From Pandoraea communis (GTDB taxonomy: Bacteria > Pseudomonadota > Gammaproteobacteria > Burkholderiales > Burkholderiaceae): a DNA stretch of 64,000 nt. The stretch covers positions 62,001 through 126,000 of the forward strand of contig NZ_CABPSJ010000005.1 of NCBI RefSeq assembly GCF_902459745.1. Direction: 5' to 3'. A program made the translations under genes and the position numbers. Below, piece after piece: positions 35,373-43,479 of the stretch. Numbering within the stretch: position 1 is the stretch's first letter; the number at the start of each line of letters is the position of its first letter. Under the pieces are notes generated by a model. It saw only the letters and a program-made list of their open reading frames with translations. It was not told the origin of the DNA and searched no databases.

Positions 35373-36422
35373 ATGCTGATCGAGCGAATCGAGCATAAGT
35401 GGATCGACGTATTTGCCGCGACCTTGCGGCGCTGCGACATACGACCCGGCGATGTGGTGGCGATTGTAGCTGAAACGCAATCCCGGCCTGTCAACGTGGA
35501 ATTAGCCCAGCTTGCCGCCGAATCGCTTGGCGCCAGGCCTTTCCGGCTCATTGTCCCAAGCCCGCGCGTGAGTGCCCCTGTGCCGGTGCGTTCGACGGGC
35601 GCGAGCGATGCGCTGGGTCAATTGGCCCCGGTCGTGGCGGCGCTGCGGGCGGCGACGCTTGTCGTCGATTGCACTGTCGAAGGCCTGGTGCATGCCCCCG
35701 AACTGCCCGAGATTCTGGGCGGTGGCGCGCGCGTGCTGATGGTCTCCAACGAACATCCCGAAATTCTGGAACGCTGCGCGACCGATCCGGCGCTCGAGCC
35801 GAAAGTGCGTGCAGCGATCAAGCGTTTGCGCGGCGCCGCGCAAATGCACGTCACGTCCGGCGCTGGCACCGATCTGCGCATCGGTCTTCGCGACGCCCGC
35901 GTGGGCGGTGTCTGGGGCTGGTGCGCCAAGCCCGGACAGGTCGCCCACTGGCCGGGCGGTCTGGCGCTGGCGTTCCCCGCTGCCCATAGCGTGAACGGCC
36001 GGCTCGTGCTCGCCCCCGGCGACATCAATCTGACGTTCAAACAATATCTGCGCGATCGCATCGAACTCACGGTCGAGGACGACTATGTCGTCGCCATCGA
36101 CGGCGAAGGCGTCGACGTCGACCTCATGCGCGAGTACTTCGCTGCGTGGGGAGATCGCGAAGCGTATGCCGTCTCGCACGTCGGCTTCGGCCTGAACCCG
36201 CGGGCGCGCTGGGATGCACTCGCCTGCTACGACAAGCGCGATTGCAACGGCACGGAGCAGCGCGCCTTCGCGGGCAACTTCCTGTATTCGACGGGCGCCA
36301 ACGAAGTGGCGGGACGTCATACGCTCGGTCACTTCGATTTGCCGCTACGGCGCTGCACGATCGCGCTCGATGGGGATGTCGTCGTGCGCGACGGGCAATT
36401 GCAAGGCGAGTTCGCATCATGA
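35373..36422 (+). CDS. NicX-like ring-cleaving dioxygenase (2,5-dihydroxypyridine dioxygenase family)
   Basis: A 349-residue protein of the family of NicX, the iron enzyme that opens 2,5-dihydroxypyridine; the family resembles M29 aminopeptidases. The C-terminal half aligns well by eye: SHVGFGLNPRARW, RAFAGNFLYSTGANEVAG and GHFDLPLRRC. His269, His320 and Asp322 fall where NicX has its iron ligands His265, His318 and Asp320. It heads an operon with a hydrolase, a flavoprotein and a CoA ligase. Maleamate amidase and maleate isomerase genes of the classical pathway are missing, so the substrate may differ. Confidence 0.82.
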   Translation: MLIERIEHKWIDVFAATLRRCDIRPGDVVAIVAETQSRPVNVELAQLAAESLGARPFRLIVPSPRVSAPVPVRSTGASDALGQLAPVVAALRAATLVVDCTVEGLVHAPELPEILGGGARVLMVSNEHPEILERCATDPALEPKVRAAIKRLRGAAQMHVTSGAGTDLRIGLRDARVGGVWGWCAKPGQVAHWPGGLALAFPAAHSVNGRLVLAPGDINLTFKQYLRDRIELTVEDDYVVAIDGEGVDVDLMREYFAAWGDREAYAVSHVGFGLNPRARWDALACYDKRDCNGTEQRAFAGNFLYSTGANEVAGRHTLGHFDLPLRRCTIALDGDVVVRDGQLQGEFAS

Positions 36423-37216
36423 CGCTTTCCGTACCCGCCTGCCGCACGGCGGGCGATGGCCCGCTCACGCTCGTGCTGCTGCACGGTATCGGCGGCAATC
36501 GTCAGGTCTGGCCGTCGCAATTCGAGACATTCGTGGCGGCGGGCTATCGCGTCGTGGCCTGGGACATGCCCGGTTACGGCGAGAGCGCCATGCCGGCCGA
36601 GCCGGCGATGGCGTCGCTGGCTGACAGCCTGAGGACGTTGCTCGATGCGTTGGGGCCGTCGCGATTCGTGCTCGTCGGACACAGCATGGGTGGCATGGTC
36701 GCGCAGGAGTTGATGGCACGCGGCGAGCCGTTCACGCGGGATATTGCTGCGCTCGTGTTGTGCGGCACGTCGCCCGCATTCGGCAAACCGGATGGCGACT
36801 TTCAGCGCGAGTTCGTGCGTCAGCGCACGGCGCCGCTCGATGCGGGCAAGACGCTGCGCGAGATGGCCGAGGCCATCGTGCCGGGCATGCTCGGCGAGCC
36901 GGATGCCGCCGCGCGTGCCCGCGCGCACGCACTGGCGGTCGACGCGATGGGCGCGCTTACCCCAGACGCCTACCGTGCGGCGCTGCAAGCGCTGGTCGGT
37001 TTCGAGCAGCGCGCCGCGCTTGCTCGTCTGACTGTGCCGGTGCTGCTCATCGCGGGCGAGCACGACACCAATGCGCCACCGAAAGTCATGGCGCGTATGG
37101 CCGAGTCGATCCCGCAGGCTCGATACGTTTGCCTGCCCGGCGCAGGACATCTCATGAATCTGACGCACCCGGCGGCATTCGACGCCGAGGTGCGCGCTTT
37201 CCTCGCAACACTCTAG
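36419..37216 (+). CDS. alpha/beta hydrolase (NicD-like position)
   Basis: A 265-residue hydrolase. The oxyanion motif is LLHGIGGN, the nucleophile Ser89 lies in VGHSMGG, and acid and histidine lie in AGEHDTNAP and GAGHLMNL. It resembles enol-lactone hydrolases and also the deformylase NicD that follows NicX in nicotinate degradation. The ATG overlaps the NicX-like stop by four bases (ATGA), so co-translation is expected. It may hydrolyse the ring-cleavage product, for example an N-formyl amide or a lactone. Confidence 0.85.
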   Translation: MTLSVPACRTAGDGPLTLVLLHGIGGNRQVWPSQFETFVAAGYRVVAWDMPGYGESAMPAEPAMASLADSLRTLLDALGPSRFVLVGHSMGGMVAQELMARGEPFTRDIAALVLCGTSPAFGKPDGDFQREFVRQRTAPLDAGKTLREMAEAIVPGMLGEPDAAARARAHALAVDAMGALTPDAYRAALQALVGFEQRAALARLTVPVLLIAGEHDTNAPPKVMARMAESIPQARYVCLPGAGHLMNLTHPAAFDAEVRAFLATL

Positions 37217-37225
37217 GAGACTACC

Positions 37226-38470
37226 GTGGCCTATCAGCCCCCTTCGATCGTCGGCGAGCACTACCCGCTCACAGACAAGCAGCGGCACCTTTTGGCGCTG
37301 GCCGAGCAAGTGGGGCGCGAGTCGCTCGCGCCGCGTGCCGCCCGCTGGGATCGCGAAGCGTCGTTCCCGTTCGAGAATTACGACGACATGCGTGCCGCTG
37401 GCCTGCTGAAGTTGTGCATTCCCGAGTCGGACGGTGGTCTGGGCGCCGATTTCGCCACTTATATGATGGTCTCCGCCGAGCTGGGTCGTCACTGTGGCGC
37501 CACGGCGCTCACGTTCAACATGCACACCTGCTCGATGATGTGGACCGGCATTCTTGCCGACGATCTCGACATGACGCCCGAGCAGCGTGCGGAACACGCG
37601 CGCTATCGCGAGCATCACTTTGCGCGCGTGATTCAGGACGGAGCGATCTACGCACAGCCGTTCTCGGAAGGCAGCGCGGCGGCGGCGGGCAAGGCGCCAT
37701 TCGGCACGACCGCGACGAAGGTTGACGGCGGCTGGAAGATCAATGGACGCAAGATTTTCGCGTCGCTCTCGGGGGCGGCCAACTACTACGGCGTGTTGTG
37801 TACCGAGGACAAGCCCGAGTTGTCGATGAAGGACACGTTCTACATCGCCGTGCCGGGCGACGCGCCGGGCGTGAGCGTCACCGGTGACTGGGATCCGCTC
37901 GGGATGCGGGGCACCGTCTCGCGCACGTTGCTCTTCAAGGACGTGTTCGTCCCCGACGAACTGCAACTGATGCCGCGAGGCGTCTACTATCAGGCCGCGA
38001 GCCGCTGGCCGCACATGTTCATGACGCTCGCCCCGACGTACATGGGGATCGCTCAGGCCGCCTACGATTTCACGGTGCGTTATCTTCGCGGGGAAGCGGA
38101 AGGGATGGGCGCGCCGGTCAAACGTCGCATGTATCCGACCAAGCAGATTGCCGTCGCGCAAATGCATATCATGCTCGAGCAAACGCGCGCGCTGTTCCTT
38201 CGCGCCTTGCAGGACGGCCGAGCCGATCCGGGCAAGGAGGCGCGTATGCGAGCGTATGCAGCGCAGTACACGATCATGGAGAATGCCAACGAGCTGTGCC
38301 GTCTCGCCATTCGCACCTGCGGCGGGCAGTCGATGCTCAAAACGCTGCCGCTCGAGCGCATGTATCGCGATTCGCGTTGCGGCGCGTTGATGCTGCCGTG
38401 GACGGCAGAGCTGTGCCTCGATCGTATCGGCCGCGAGGCGCTCTACGAACCGGGCGAGTCCGACGAGTAA
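37226..38470 (+). CDS. acyl-CoA-dehydrogenase-like flavoprotein without canonical catalytic Glu
   Basis: A 414-residue protein of the acyl-CoA dehydrogenase superfamily, starting at GTG with AGGAG upstream. The fold is clear (GWKINGRKIFASLSGAANYYGV, DWDPLGMRGTVSRTLLFKDVFVP, RLAIRTCGGQSML). The usual YEGT segment holding the catalytic Glu376 is replaced by YRDSRCGALMLPWTAELCLDRIG, and the common TEPxxGSD segment by FSEGSAAAAG. It could be a dehydrogenase with a displaced base or a flavin monooxygenase of the same fold. It lies nine bases after the hydrolase. Confidence 0.8.
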   Translation: MAYQPPSIVGEHYPLTDKQRHLLALAEQVGRESLAPRAARWDREASFPFENYDDMRAAGLLKLCIPESDGGLGADFATYMMVSAELGRHCGATALTFNMHTCSMMWTGILADDLDMTPEQRAEHARYREHHFARVIQDGAIYAQPFSEGSAAAAGKAPFGTTATKVDGGWKINGRKIFASLSGAANYYGVLCTEDKPELSMKDTFYIAVPGDAPGVSVTGDWDPLGMRGTVSRTLLFKDVFVPDELQLMPRGVYYQAASRWPHMFMTLAPTYMGIAQAAYDFTVRYLRGEAEGMGAPVKRRMYPTKQIAVAQMHIMLEQTRALFLRALQDGRADPGKEARMRAYAAQYTIMENANELCRLAIRTCGGQSMLKTLPLERMYRDSRCGALMLPWTAELCLDRIGREALYEPGESDE

Positions 38471-38599
38471 GCAGCGCGCCGGCATCGCGAATCAGCGAAG
38501 CGGCGAGGTGGGCGGGGCGCATGGAACGCACTGTCGAAGGCCATCACGAACCGGTCGTCGGCCCGGCGTCTCGCCGTCTGTCTTGTTACGGAGAACAAG

Positions 38600-40150
38600 T
38601 TGACGCCTTTTGTAGAAGCGCTTGCCCGTCACGCACGCGCCACGCCGGAGCGGTTGGCGTTGCGGTGTGGCATTGGCGATGAATCGGAGCAGACCGACTA
38701 TGCCGCGTTGTGGCGACGCGTCGAGCGGGTGGGCGGGCATTTGCGCAGCACCTGGCGCATCGCGCCGGGCGAGCGTGTTGCGTGTCTCGGCCTGAACGAC
38801 GAGTTGCAACTGGCGCTGCTGTTCGCGTGCGCCCGCGCTGGTGCCATCTTCCTGCCGTTGAACTTCCGCCTTGCCGTGCCCGAACTGGCCGCCATCGTGC
38901 GCCACGCAGGCGTGCGTGTGTTGTGGTTCGACGCGACGCATCGCGATGCCGCTCGTCAGATTCGCGACTCGCTTGAACAGGAGGCTGTCACCGGCCGCCC
39001 GCCGCCCGCCATCGCACCGATCGAAGGGCTTATCGCCGTGCCATCGGCCAAGCCGGTCGACTATCCCGACGTTGCGGCCGATGCGCCGGTGCTGCTCGTG
39101 TACACGTCCGGCACGACGGGAGAACCCAAGGGCGCATTGCACACACAGGCGGGGCTGCTCGCCAATGCCGAAGCCAGTTGGTGGGCGCACGACATGCGCG
39201 CCGACGACCACATCCTGTCGACCTTGCCGATGTTCCACGTCGGCGGCCTATGTATCCAGACGTTGCCTGCATTGCTGCGCGGGGCGAGCGTTACGCTGCA
39301 CCCGCGTTTCGATCCGGGCGCCTGGCTATCGGACGTCGCAAAGCATCGTCCGACGCTCTCGCTGATGGTGCCCGCCACGCTGCGGGCCGTGCAGTTGCAT
39401 CCGGCGTGGCCGACCACGGATTTGTCGTCGCTACGTGGGGTGATGGCCGGGTCCAGCGTGGTGCCGATGTCCGCCATCGATGCGTTCCACGCGCGAGGTA
39501 TCCCGCTCGGGCAGGTGTACGGAGCGACGGAAACCGGCCCGGTGTCGATTGCGCTGCGCTTCGGCGAAGCGAAGGCGCATCCCGGTGCGGTCGGCCGTGC
39601 GTGCCCGGGCGTCGAAGTGCGGCTGACCGACGTGGCCGGGCAGGACGTGCCTGCGGGAGACGTCGGCGAAATACTCGTGCGCGCACCGAACGTGATGCGC
39701 GAATACTGGCGTGCGCCCGGACACGTTTCGTTCGCGCACGGCTGGTTCCATTCGGGCGATCTGGCGCGGTTGCACGAGGACGGCTGCTTCGAAGTCGTGG
39801 GCCGCAGCAAGGACATGATCATCTCGGGTGGCGAGAACATTTATCCAGCGGAAATCGAGAATGCGCTGGTTGATTGCCCCTGCGTTCTGGAGGCCGCCGT
39901 CGTCGGCGTGCCGGACGAACGATGGGGTGAGGTGCCCGTCGCCGTCATCGTGCCTTTGCCATCGGCGAGTGTCACGCCGCAAACCGTGCTCGACTTCCTT
40001 GGCGAGCGCATCGCTCGCTTCAAATTGCCGAGACGGGTCGTCATTCTCGACACGCTACCCAAAAGCGCACTTGGGAAAGTGCAAAAGCCGATTCTCATCG
40101 CCTGGTTATCGGCGGCGCCGGATTCGCAAAAGTCTACTGCCGGTCGGTAA
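38600..40150 (+). CDS. acyl-CoA ligase, AMP-forming
   Basis: A 516-residue adenylate-forming enzyme starting at TTG, with GGAG seven bases upstream. The ATP loop YTSGTTGEPKG is near residues 168-178; YGATET, GWFHSGDLARLHEDG, GRSKDMIISGGENIYPAEIE and the C-terminal LPKSALGKVQK give the remaining conserved motifs. Specificity is unknown; short-chain or aromatic acids are typical of this subgroup. It is the last gene of the NicX-like operon, ended by a strong terminator, and suggests a CoA-thioester intermediate. Confidence 0.9.
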   Translation: MTPFVEALARHARATPERLALRCGIGDESEQTDYAALWRRVERVGGHLRSTWRIAPGERVACLGLNDELQLALLFACARAGAIFLPLNFRLAVPELAAIVRHAGVRVLWFDATHRDAARQIRDSLEQEAVTGRPPPAIAPIEGLIAVPSAKPVDYPDVAADAPVLLVYTSGTTGEPKGALHTQAGLLANAEASWWAHDMRADDHILSTLPMFHVGGLCIQTLPALLRGASVTLHPRFDPGAWLSDVAKHRPTLSLMVPATLRAVQLHPAWPTTDLSSLRGVMAGSSVVPMSAIDAFHARGIPLGQVYGATETGPVSIALRFGEAKAHPGAVGRACPGVEVRLTDVAGQDVPAGDVGEILVRAPNVMREYWRAPGHVSFAHGWFHSGDLARLHEDGCFEVVGRSKDMIISGGENIYPAEIENALVDCPCVLEAAVVGVPDERWGEVPVAVIVPLPSASVTPQTVLDFLGERIARFKLPRRVVILDTLPKSALGKVQKPILIAWLSAAPDSQKSTAGR

Positions 40151-40176
40151 TCGGAATCTCTATCCCGGTTTCGCTT

Positions 40177-40221
40177 AAAAACGCCGAATCCCTTGTGTGA
40201 ACAGGGATTCGGCGTTTTTTT
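40177..40221 (+). terminator. intrinsic terminator of the NicX-like operon
   Basis: A long perfect stem AAAAACGCCGAATCCCT / AGGGATTCGGCGTTTTT with a nine-base loop and seven T at the end. Confidence 0.95.
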
Positions 40222-40393
40222 GTGCCTGCATTCTGCACTGCATAAGGGAAAATACCTATGCGCAATCTCCCAATTTGTTACCATGCGGTGAGAATCGAAT
40301 TTTTTACTTTGGGAATTGCATCGCAAGATAGCGCCCATGTCGTCATCGGCAGCTAGCCCGCTGATTTTTCCGCTTTCTTTTGTTTTCAAGACG

Positions 40394-41140
40394 ATGGACA
40401 CCACCGAAGCTCAATCGGTCTCCGAGCGCGTGCTGCAAGTTCTTGTGACTGTGGCGCGTCACGGACGACCGATCGCGGCACGCGAGATCGCCGCGCAAAC
40501 GAGCCTGCCGCTCTCCACGGTTTACCGCCACCTCGTGCCGCTCAAGAAGTGGGGCCTGGTGCAAGAGCACGCCCATGAGGCGCTCTACGAACCGGGGCCG
40601 GTCGGCGTGCAATTGGCGTGGGGTTTCGACCACAACTCGCATCTTGTCACCCAGGCACGTGAGGAAATCGACGCGCTCGTGCAGCGCACGGGCGAAACCG
40701 TCGGTCTGCTCGTGGCCGCCAACGGCCAGGTCGTCTGCCTCGACATGCACGAGAGCGAGCAGTCGCTGCGTTGCTCCTTTGCCAAGGGACGCGCGCACCC
40801 GCTGGTGCACGGCGCCTCTGCCAAGGCGCTGCTCTCGTTCCTGCCGCAAGCCACTCGCGAAAGTCTGATCGGCCGCCAATTGGCCGGCCAGCCGGTGGCG
40901 CAGGAGCGTCTCGCCGCACAGGTCGAAGAGATTCGCAAGCAGCGATATGCGGTGTCCGAAAGTGAAGTGGATTTCGGCGTCTGGGGCGTATCGGCCCCGG
41001 TGTTCGCCGCCAAGGAACGTTTGGAAGGCACCATCACCCTGATGGCGCCGGCCGTGCGTGTGGCTCAGCGCCACGAAGAGCTGATCCGCCTCACGGTGGC
41101 GGCAGCCGAGCGTATTTCGAATCGATTGCAGTACTTTTAA
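40394..41140 (+). CDS. IclR-family regulator of the adjacent transporter operon
   Basis: A 248-residue regulator. The DNA-binding domain reads SERVLQVLVTVARHGRPIAAREIAAQTSLPLSTVYRHLVPLKKWGLV, and an IclR effector domain follows (TVGLLVAANGQVVCLDMHESEQ, HPLVHGASAKALLSFLP). The start at 40394 fits the family length; ATGs at 40337 and 40316 are possible but no start has a strong ribosome binding site. It lies 39 bases before the solute-binding protein gene and probably controls it. Confidence 0.88.
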   Translation: MDTTEAQSVSERVLQVLVTVARHGRPIAAREIAAQTSLPLSTVYRHLVPLKKWGLVQEHAHEALYEPGPVGVQLAWGFDHNSHLVTQAREEIDALVQRTGETVGLLVAANGQVVCLDMHESEQSLRCSFAKGRAHPLVHGASAKALLSFLPQATRESLIGRQLAGQPVAQERLAAQVEEIRKQRYAVSESEVDFGVWGVSAPVFAAKERLEGTITLMAPAVRVAQRHEELIRLTVAAAERISNRLQYF

Positions 41141-41179
41141 CCGGTTTTATCCGACCGAGACTACACGAAGGAGTACCAG

Positions 41180-41917
41180 ATGAAATTGCGTCACATCCTG
41201 TTCACGATGGCGCTGGCCGTCACCTGCTCGAGCAAGGTCTTCGCTGCCGACGACGTGCTACGTGTTGCCACCGACGCGACCTTCCCGCCGTTCGAATACG
41301 TGGAAAACGGCAAGCGCACCGGCTTCGACGTCGAAATGATCGAAGCGCTGGGCAAGGCAATGGGCAAGAAGGTCGAATGGACGGATATCGATTTCAAGGG
41401 CCTGATCCCGGCCGTGCTGTCCAAGCGTGTCGACGTGGCCGCTTCGGCGATCTACATCACCGACGAGCGTCTGAAGGTCGTGAACTTCACGCATCCGTAT
41501 TACACCGGCGGTCTGGCCATCATGGTCAAGGCTGACAACACCAGCATCAAGGAACCGGCCGATCTGGCAGGCAAGAAGGTGTCGGTGCAGGTGGGTACGA
41601 AGTCGGTGCAGTTCCTGAAGGAAAGCTATCCGAAGGTCGAGCGCGTGGAAGTCGAGAAGAACGACCAGATGTTCGAACTCGTGAAGATCGGCCGTGCCGA
41701 TGCTGCCGTGACCGGCAAGCCGGCAGCGCTGCTGTACGCCAAGGCCAACCCCGGCGTGAAGGTGCTCGACAAGACGCTGACCGTCGAGCGTTATGGCTTC
41801 GCCGTGCGCAAGGGCGACACCGAACTGACCAACGACTTGAACAAGGCGCTGGAAAAGGTCCGTGCAGACGGCACCTACGCCGCGCTGGTCAGCAAGTACT
41901 TCGGTACCGCGAAGTAA
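41180..41917 (+). CDS. polar amino acid ABC transporter substrate-binding protein
   Basis: A 245-residue periplasmic receptor of family 3. Signal peptide MKLRHILFTMALAVTCSSKVFA is followed by LRVATDATFPPFEYVENGKRTGFDVEMIEAL, the opening of the family, and KGLIPAVLSKRVDVAASAI. GAAGGAG precedes the start. The ligand may be linked to the formimidoylglutamase-like enzyme downstream, but this is inference. Confidence 0.93.
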   Translation: MKLRHILFTMALAVTCSSKVFAADDVLRVATDATFPPFEYVENGKRTGFDVEMIEALGKAMGKKVEWTDIDFKGLIPAVLSKRVDVAASAIYITDERLKVVNFTHPYYTGGLAIMVKADNTSIKEPADLAGKKVSVQVGTKSVQFLKESYPKVERVEVEKNDQMFELVKIGRADAAVTGKPAALLYAKANPGVKVLDKTLTVERYGFAVRKGDTELTNDLNKALEKVRADGTYAALVSKYFGTAK

Positions 41918-41939
41918 GCACATCGCTAACGTAATACCC

Positions 41940-41984
41940 GGGCGGGTCCGCCGTCCCTCTGAATGGGACGACGGCACCCGCCGA
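41940..41984 (+). promoter_or_regulatory. intercistronic stem-loop after the binding-protein gene
   Basis: A long, slightly bulged stem (GGGCGGGT-CCGCCGTCCC with GGGACGACGG-CACCCGCC) and a seven-base loop lies in the 102-base gap between binding protein and permease genes. Without a T-tract it more likely stabilises the upstream mRNA, giving more binding protein than permease. Confidence 0.6.
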
Positions 41985-42019
41985 TGCAATGAAGCAGTAG
42001 AGCAACTGACGGAGTACGC

Positions 42020-42688
42020 ATGGAACTCGATTTTTCGCCGGTGTGGGCAAACTGGCAGGACCTCGCGCGCGGCGCGCTCGTTACCGTCGAGGTAACTGCC
42101 TGCGCACTGGCGCTGGGCTGCGTGTTGGGTTTGCTGGTCGGCATGGGCCGCCTGAATCCGGCGCATCGCATTCGCTACGGCATTTGTACCGCCTATGTCA
42201 CGTTTATCCGTGGCACGCCGTTGCTGGTGCAACTCTTTATCCTGTTCTTCGGCCTGCCTCAGTTCGACATTCTGCTGCCGGCATTCATGTGCGGTGTGCT
42301 GGGTCTTGGCATCTATAGCGGTGCCTATGTCTCGGAAATCGTGCGCGGTGCCATCCAGTCGATCGAGCGCGGTCAGATGGAAGCGGCACGCTCGCTCGGC
42401 ATGCCTTACGGTCAGGCCATGCGTTCGGTGATTCTGCCGCAGGCCGTCGTGCGCATGATTCCGCCGCTGGGCAACGAATTCATTGCGCTGATCAAGAACT
42501 CGGCCCTCGTGTCGCTGCTCACCATTCACGACGTGATGCACGAAGGCCAGAAGATCATCAGCGTGTCGTACCGCTCGCTGGAAGTGTATCTGGCGATTGC
42601 GTTTGTTTATCTGATTCTGACCGGTGCCACCACGCTGCTCCTGCAGCGCGCCGAGAAGTCCCTGCGTGCCGGAGGTGCCGTGCAATGA
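42020..42688 (+). CDS. amino acid ABC transporter permease
   Basis: A 222-residue inner-membrane permease of the HisMQ/GlnP group. Helices include [23 protein letters not shown] and [21 protein letters not shown]-type sequence; the EAA loop is [40 protein letters not shown]. Only one permease gene is present, so it may form a homodimer. Its stop overlaps the ATPase start by four bases. Confidence 0.94.
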   Translation: MELDFSPVWANWQDLARGALVTVEVTACALALGCVLGLLVGMGRLNPAHRIRYGICTAYVTFIRGTPLLVQLFILFFGLPQFDILLPAFMCGVLGLGIYSGAYVSEIVRGAIQSIERGQMEAARSLGMPYGQAMRSVILPQAVVRMIPPLGNEFIALIKNSALVSLLTIHDVMHEGQKIISVSYRSLEVYLAIAFVYLILTGATTLLLQRAEKSLRAGGAVQ

Positions 42689-43461
42689 GCGAAGTGAAGA
42701 AGGAATTCGGCGCCCCGATCCTGAAGATCGAAGGGCTGGGCAAGGCCTACGGCAGCCATCAGGTGCTCAAGGGCATCGACTTCGAAGTCGATGCGCGTCA
42801 GGTGGTGGTGGTCATCGGCCCGAGCGGTTCAGGCAAGAGTACGTTCCTGCGTTGTTGCAACGGGCTGGAGACAGCCGAGCAGGGCACCATCGAAATCGTG
42901 GGCAAGAAGCTCGTCGATCACGGCCAGATGATGGGCGAGAACGCGCTCAATCATCTGCGCACCGAAGTGGGCATGGTGTTTCAGTCGTTCAACCTGTTCC
43001 CGCATCTGACCGTGCTCGATAACGTCACGCTCGCACCGCGCAAGCTGCGCGGCATGAAGAGCGCCGATGCCGAGAAGCTCGCCCGCGAATTGCTCGCCAA
43101 GGTGGGGCTGGCGGCCAAGGCCGACGTCTACCCGAGCACGCTCTCGGGTGGTCAGAAGCAGCGTGTGGCAATTGCGCGCGCGCTGGCCATGCAGCCGCAA
43201 GTCATGTTGTTCGACGAGCCGACCTCGGCGCTCGATCCGGAACTCGTGGGTGAAGTGCTGCAGGTGATGAAGGCACTCGCGAACGATGGCATGACGATGC
43301 TGGTGGTTACGCACGAGATGGGATTTGCGCGAGAAGTGGCCGATGTCGTGGTTGTGATGGACCAGGGCCGGATCATCGAAGCGGGTGCGCCTGAGCAGAT
43401 TTTCACCGCACCGCGCGAAGCGCGTACGCGTGAATTCCTGCAAGCGGTCATCGCACGATAA
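42685..43461 (+). CDS. amino acid ABC transporter ATP-binding protein
   Basis: A 258-residue ATPase of the GlnQ/HisP type. Walker [11 protein letters not shown]-loop [10 protein letters not shown], signature [15 protein letters not shown], Walker [13 protein letters not shown] and switch His in [15 protein letters not shown] are all present. The start ATGAGC overlaps the permease stop. It lies 18 bases before the arginase-fold hydrolase gene, suggesting one operon. Confidence 0.95.
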   Translation: MSEVKKEFGAPILKIEGLGKAYGSHQVLKGIDFEVDARQVVVVIGPSGSGKSTFLRCCNGLETAEQGTIEIVGKKLVDHGQMMGENALNHLRTEVGMVFQSFNLFPHLTVLDNVTLAPRKLRGMKSADAEKLARELLAKVGLAAKADVYPSTLSGGQKQRVAIARALAMQPQVMLFDEPTSALDPELVGEVLQVMKALANDGMTMLVVTHEMGFAREVADVVVVMDQGRIIEAGAPEQIFTAPREARTREFLQAVIAR

Positions 43462-43479
43462 GGCAAGGCGGGAAAACGT

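Noticed and set aside
36419-37216. Calling the alpha/beta hydrolase NicD
   Set aside because: Position fits, but the sequence looks as close to enol-lactone hydrolases, so only a general family is assigned.
36329-38485. A 718-residue minus-strand open frame opposite the hydrolase and flavoprotein genes
   Set aside because: The plus-strand genes have clear families and ribosome binding sites; this frame has neither.
34226-40150. Calling the locus a nicotinate or picolinate degradation cluster
   Set aside because: Hydroxylases, maleamate amidase and maleate isomerase are missing, and CoA-linked enzymes are present instead.
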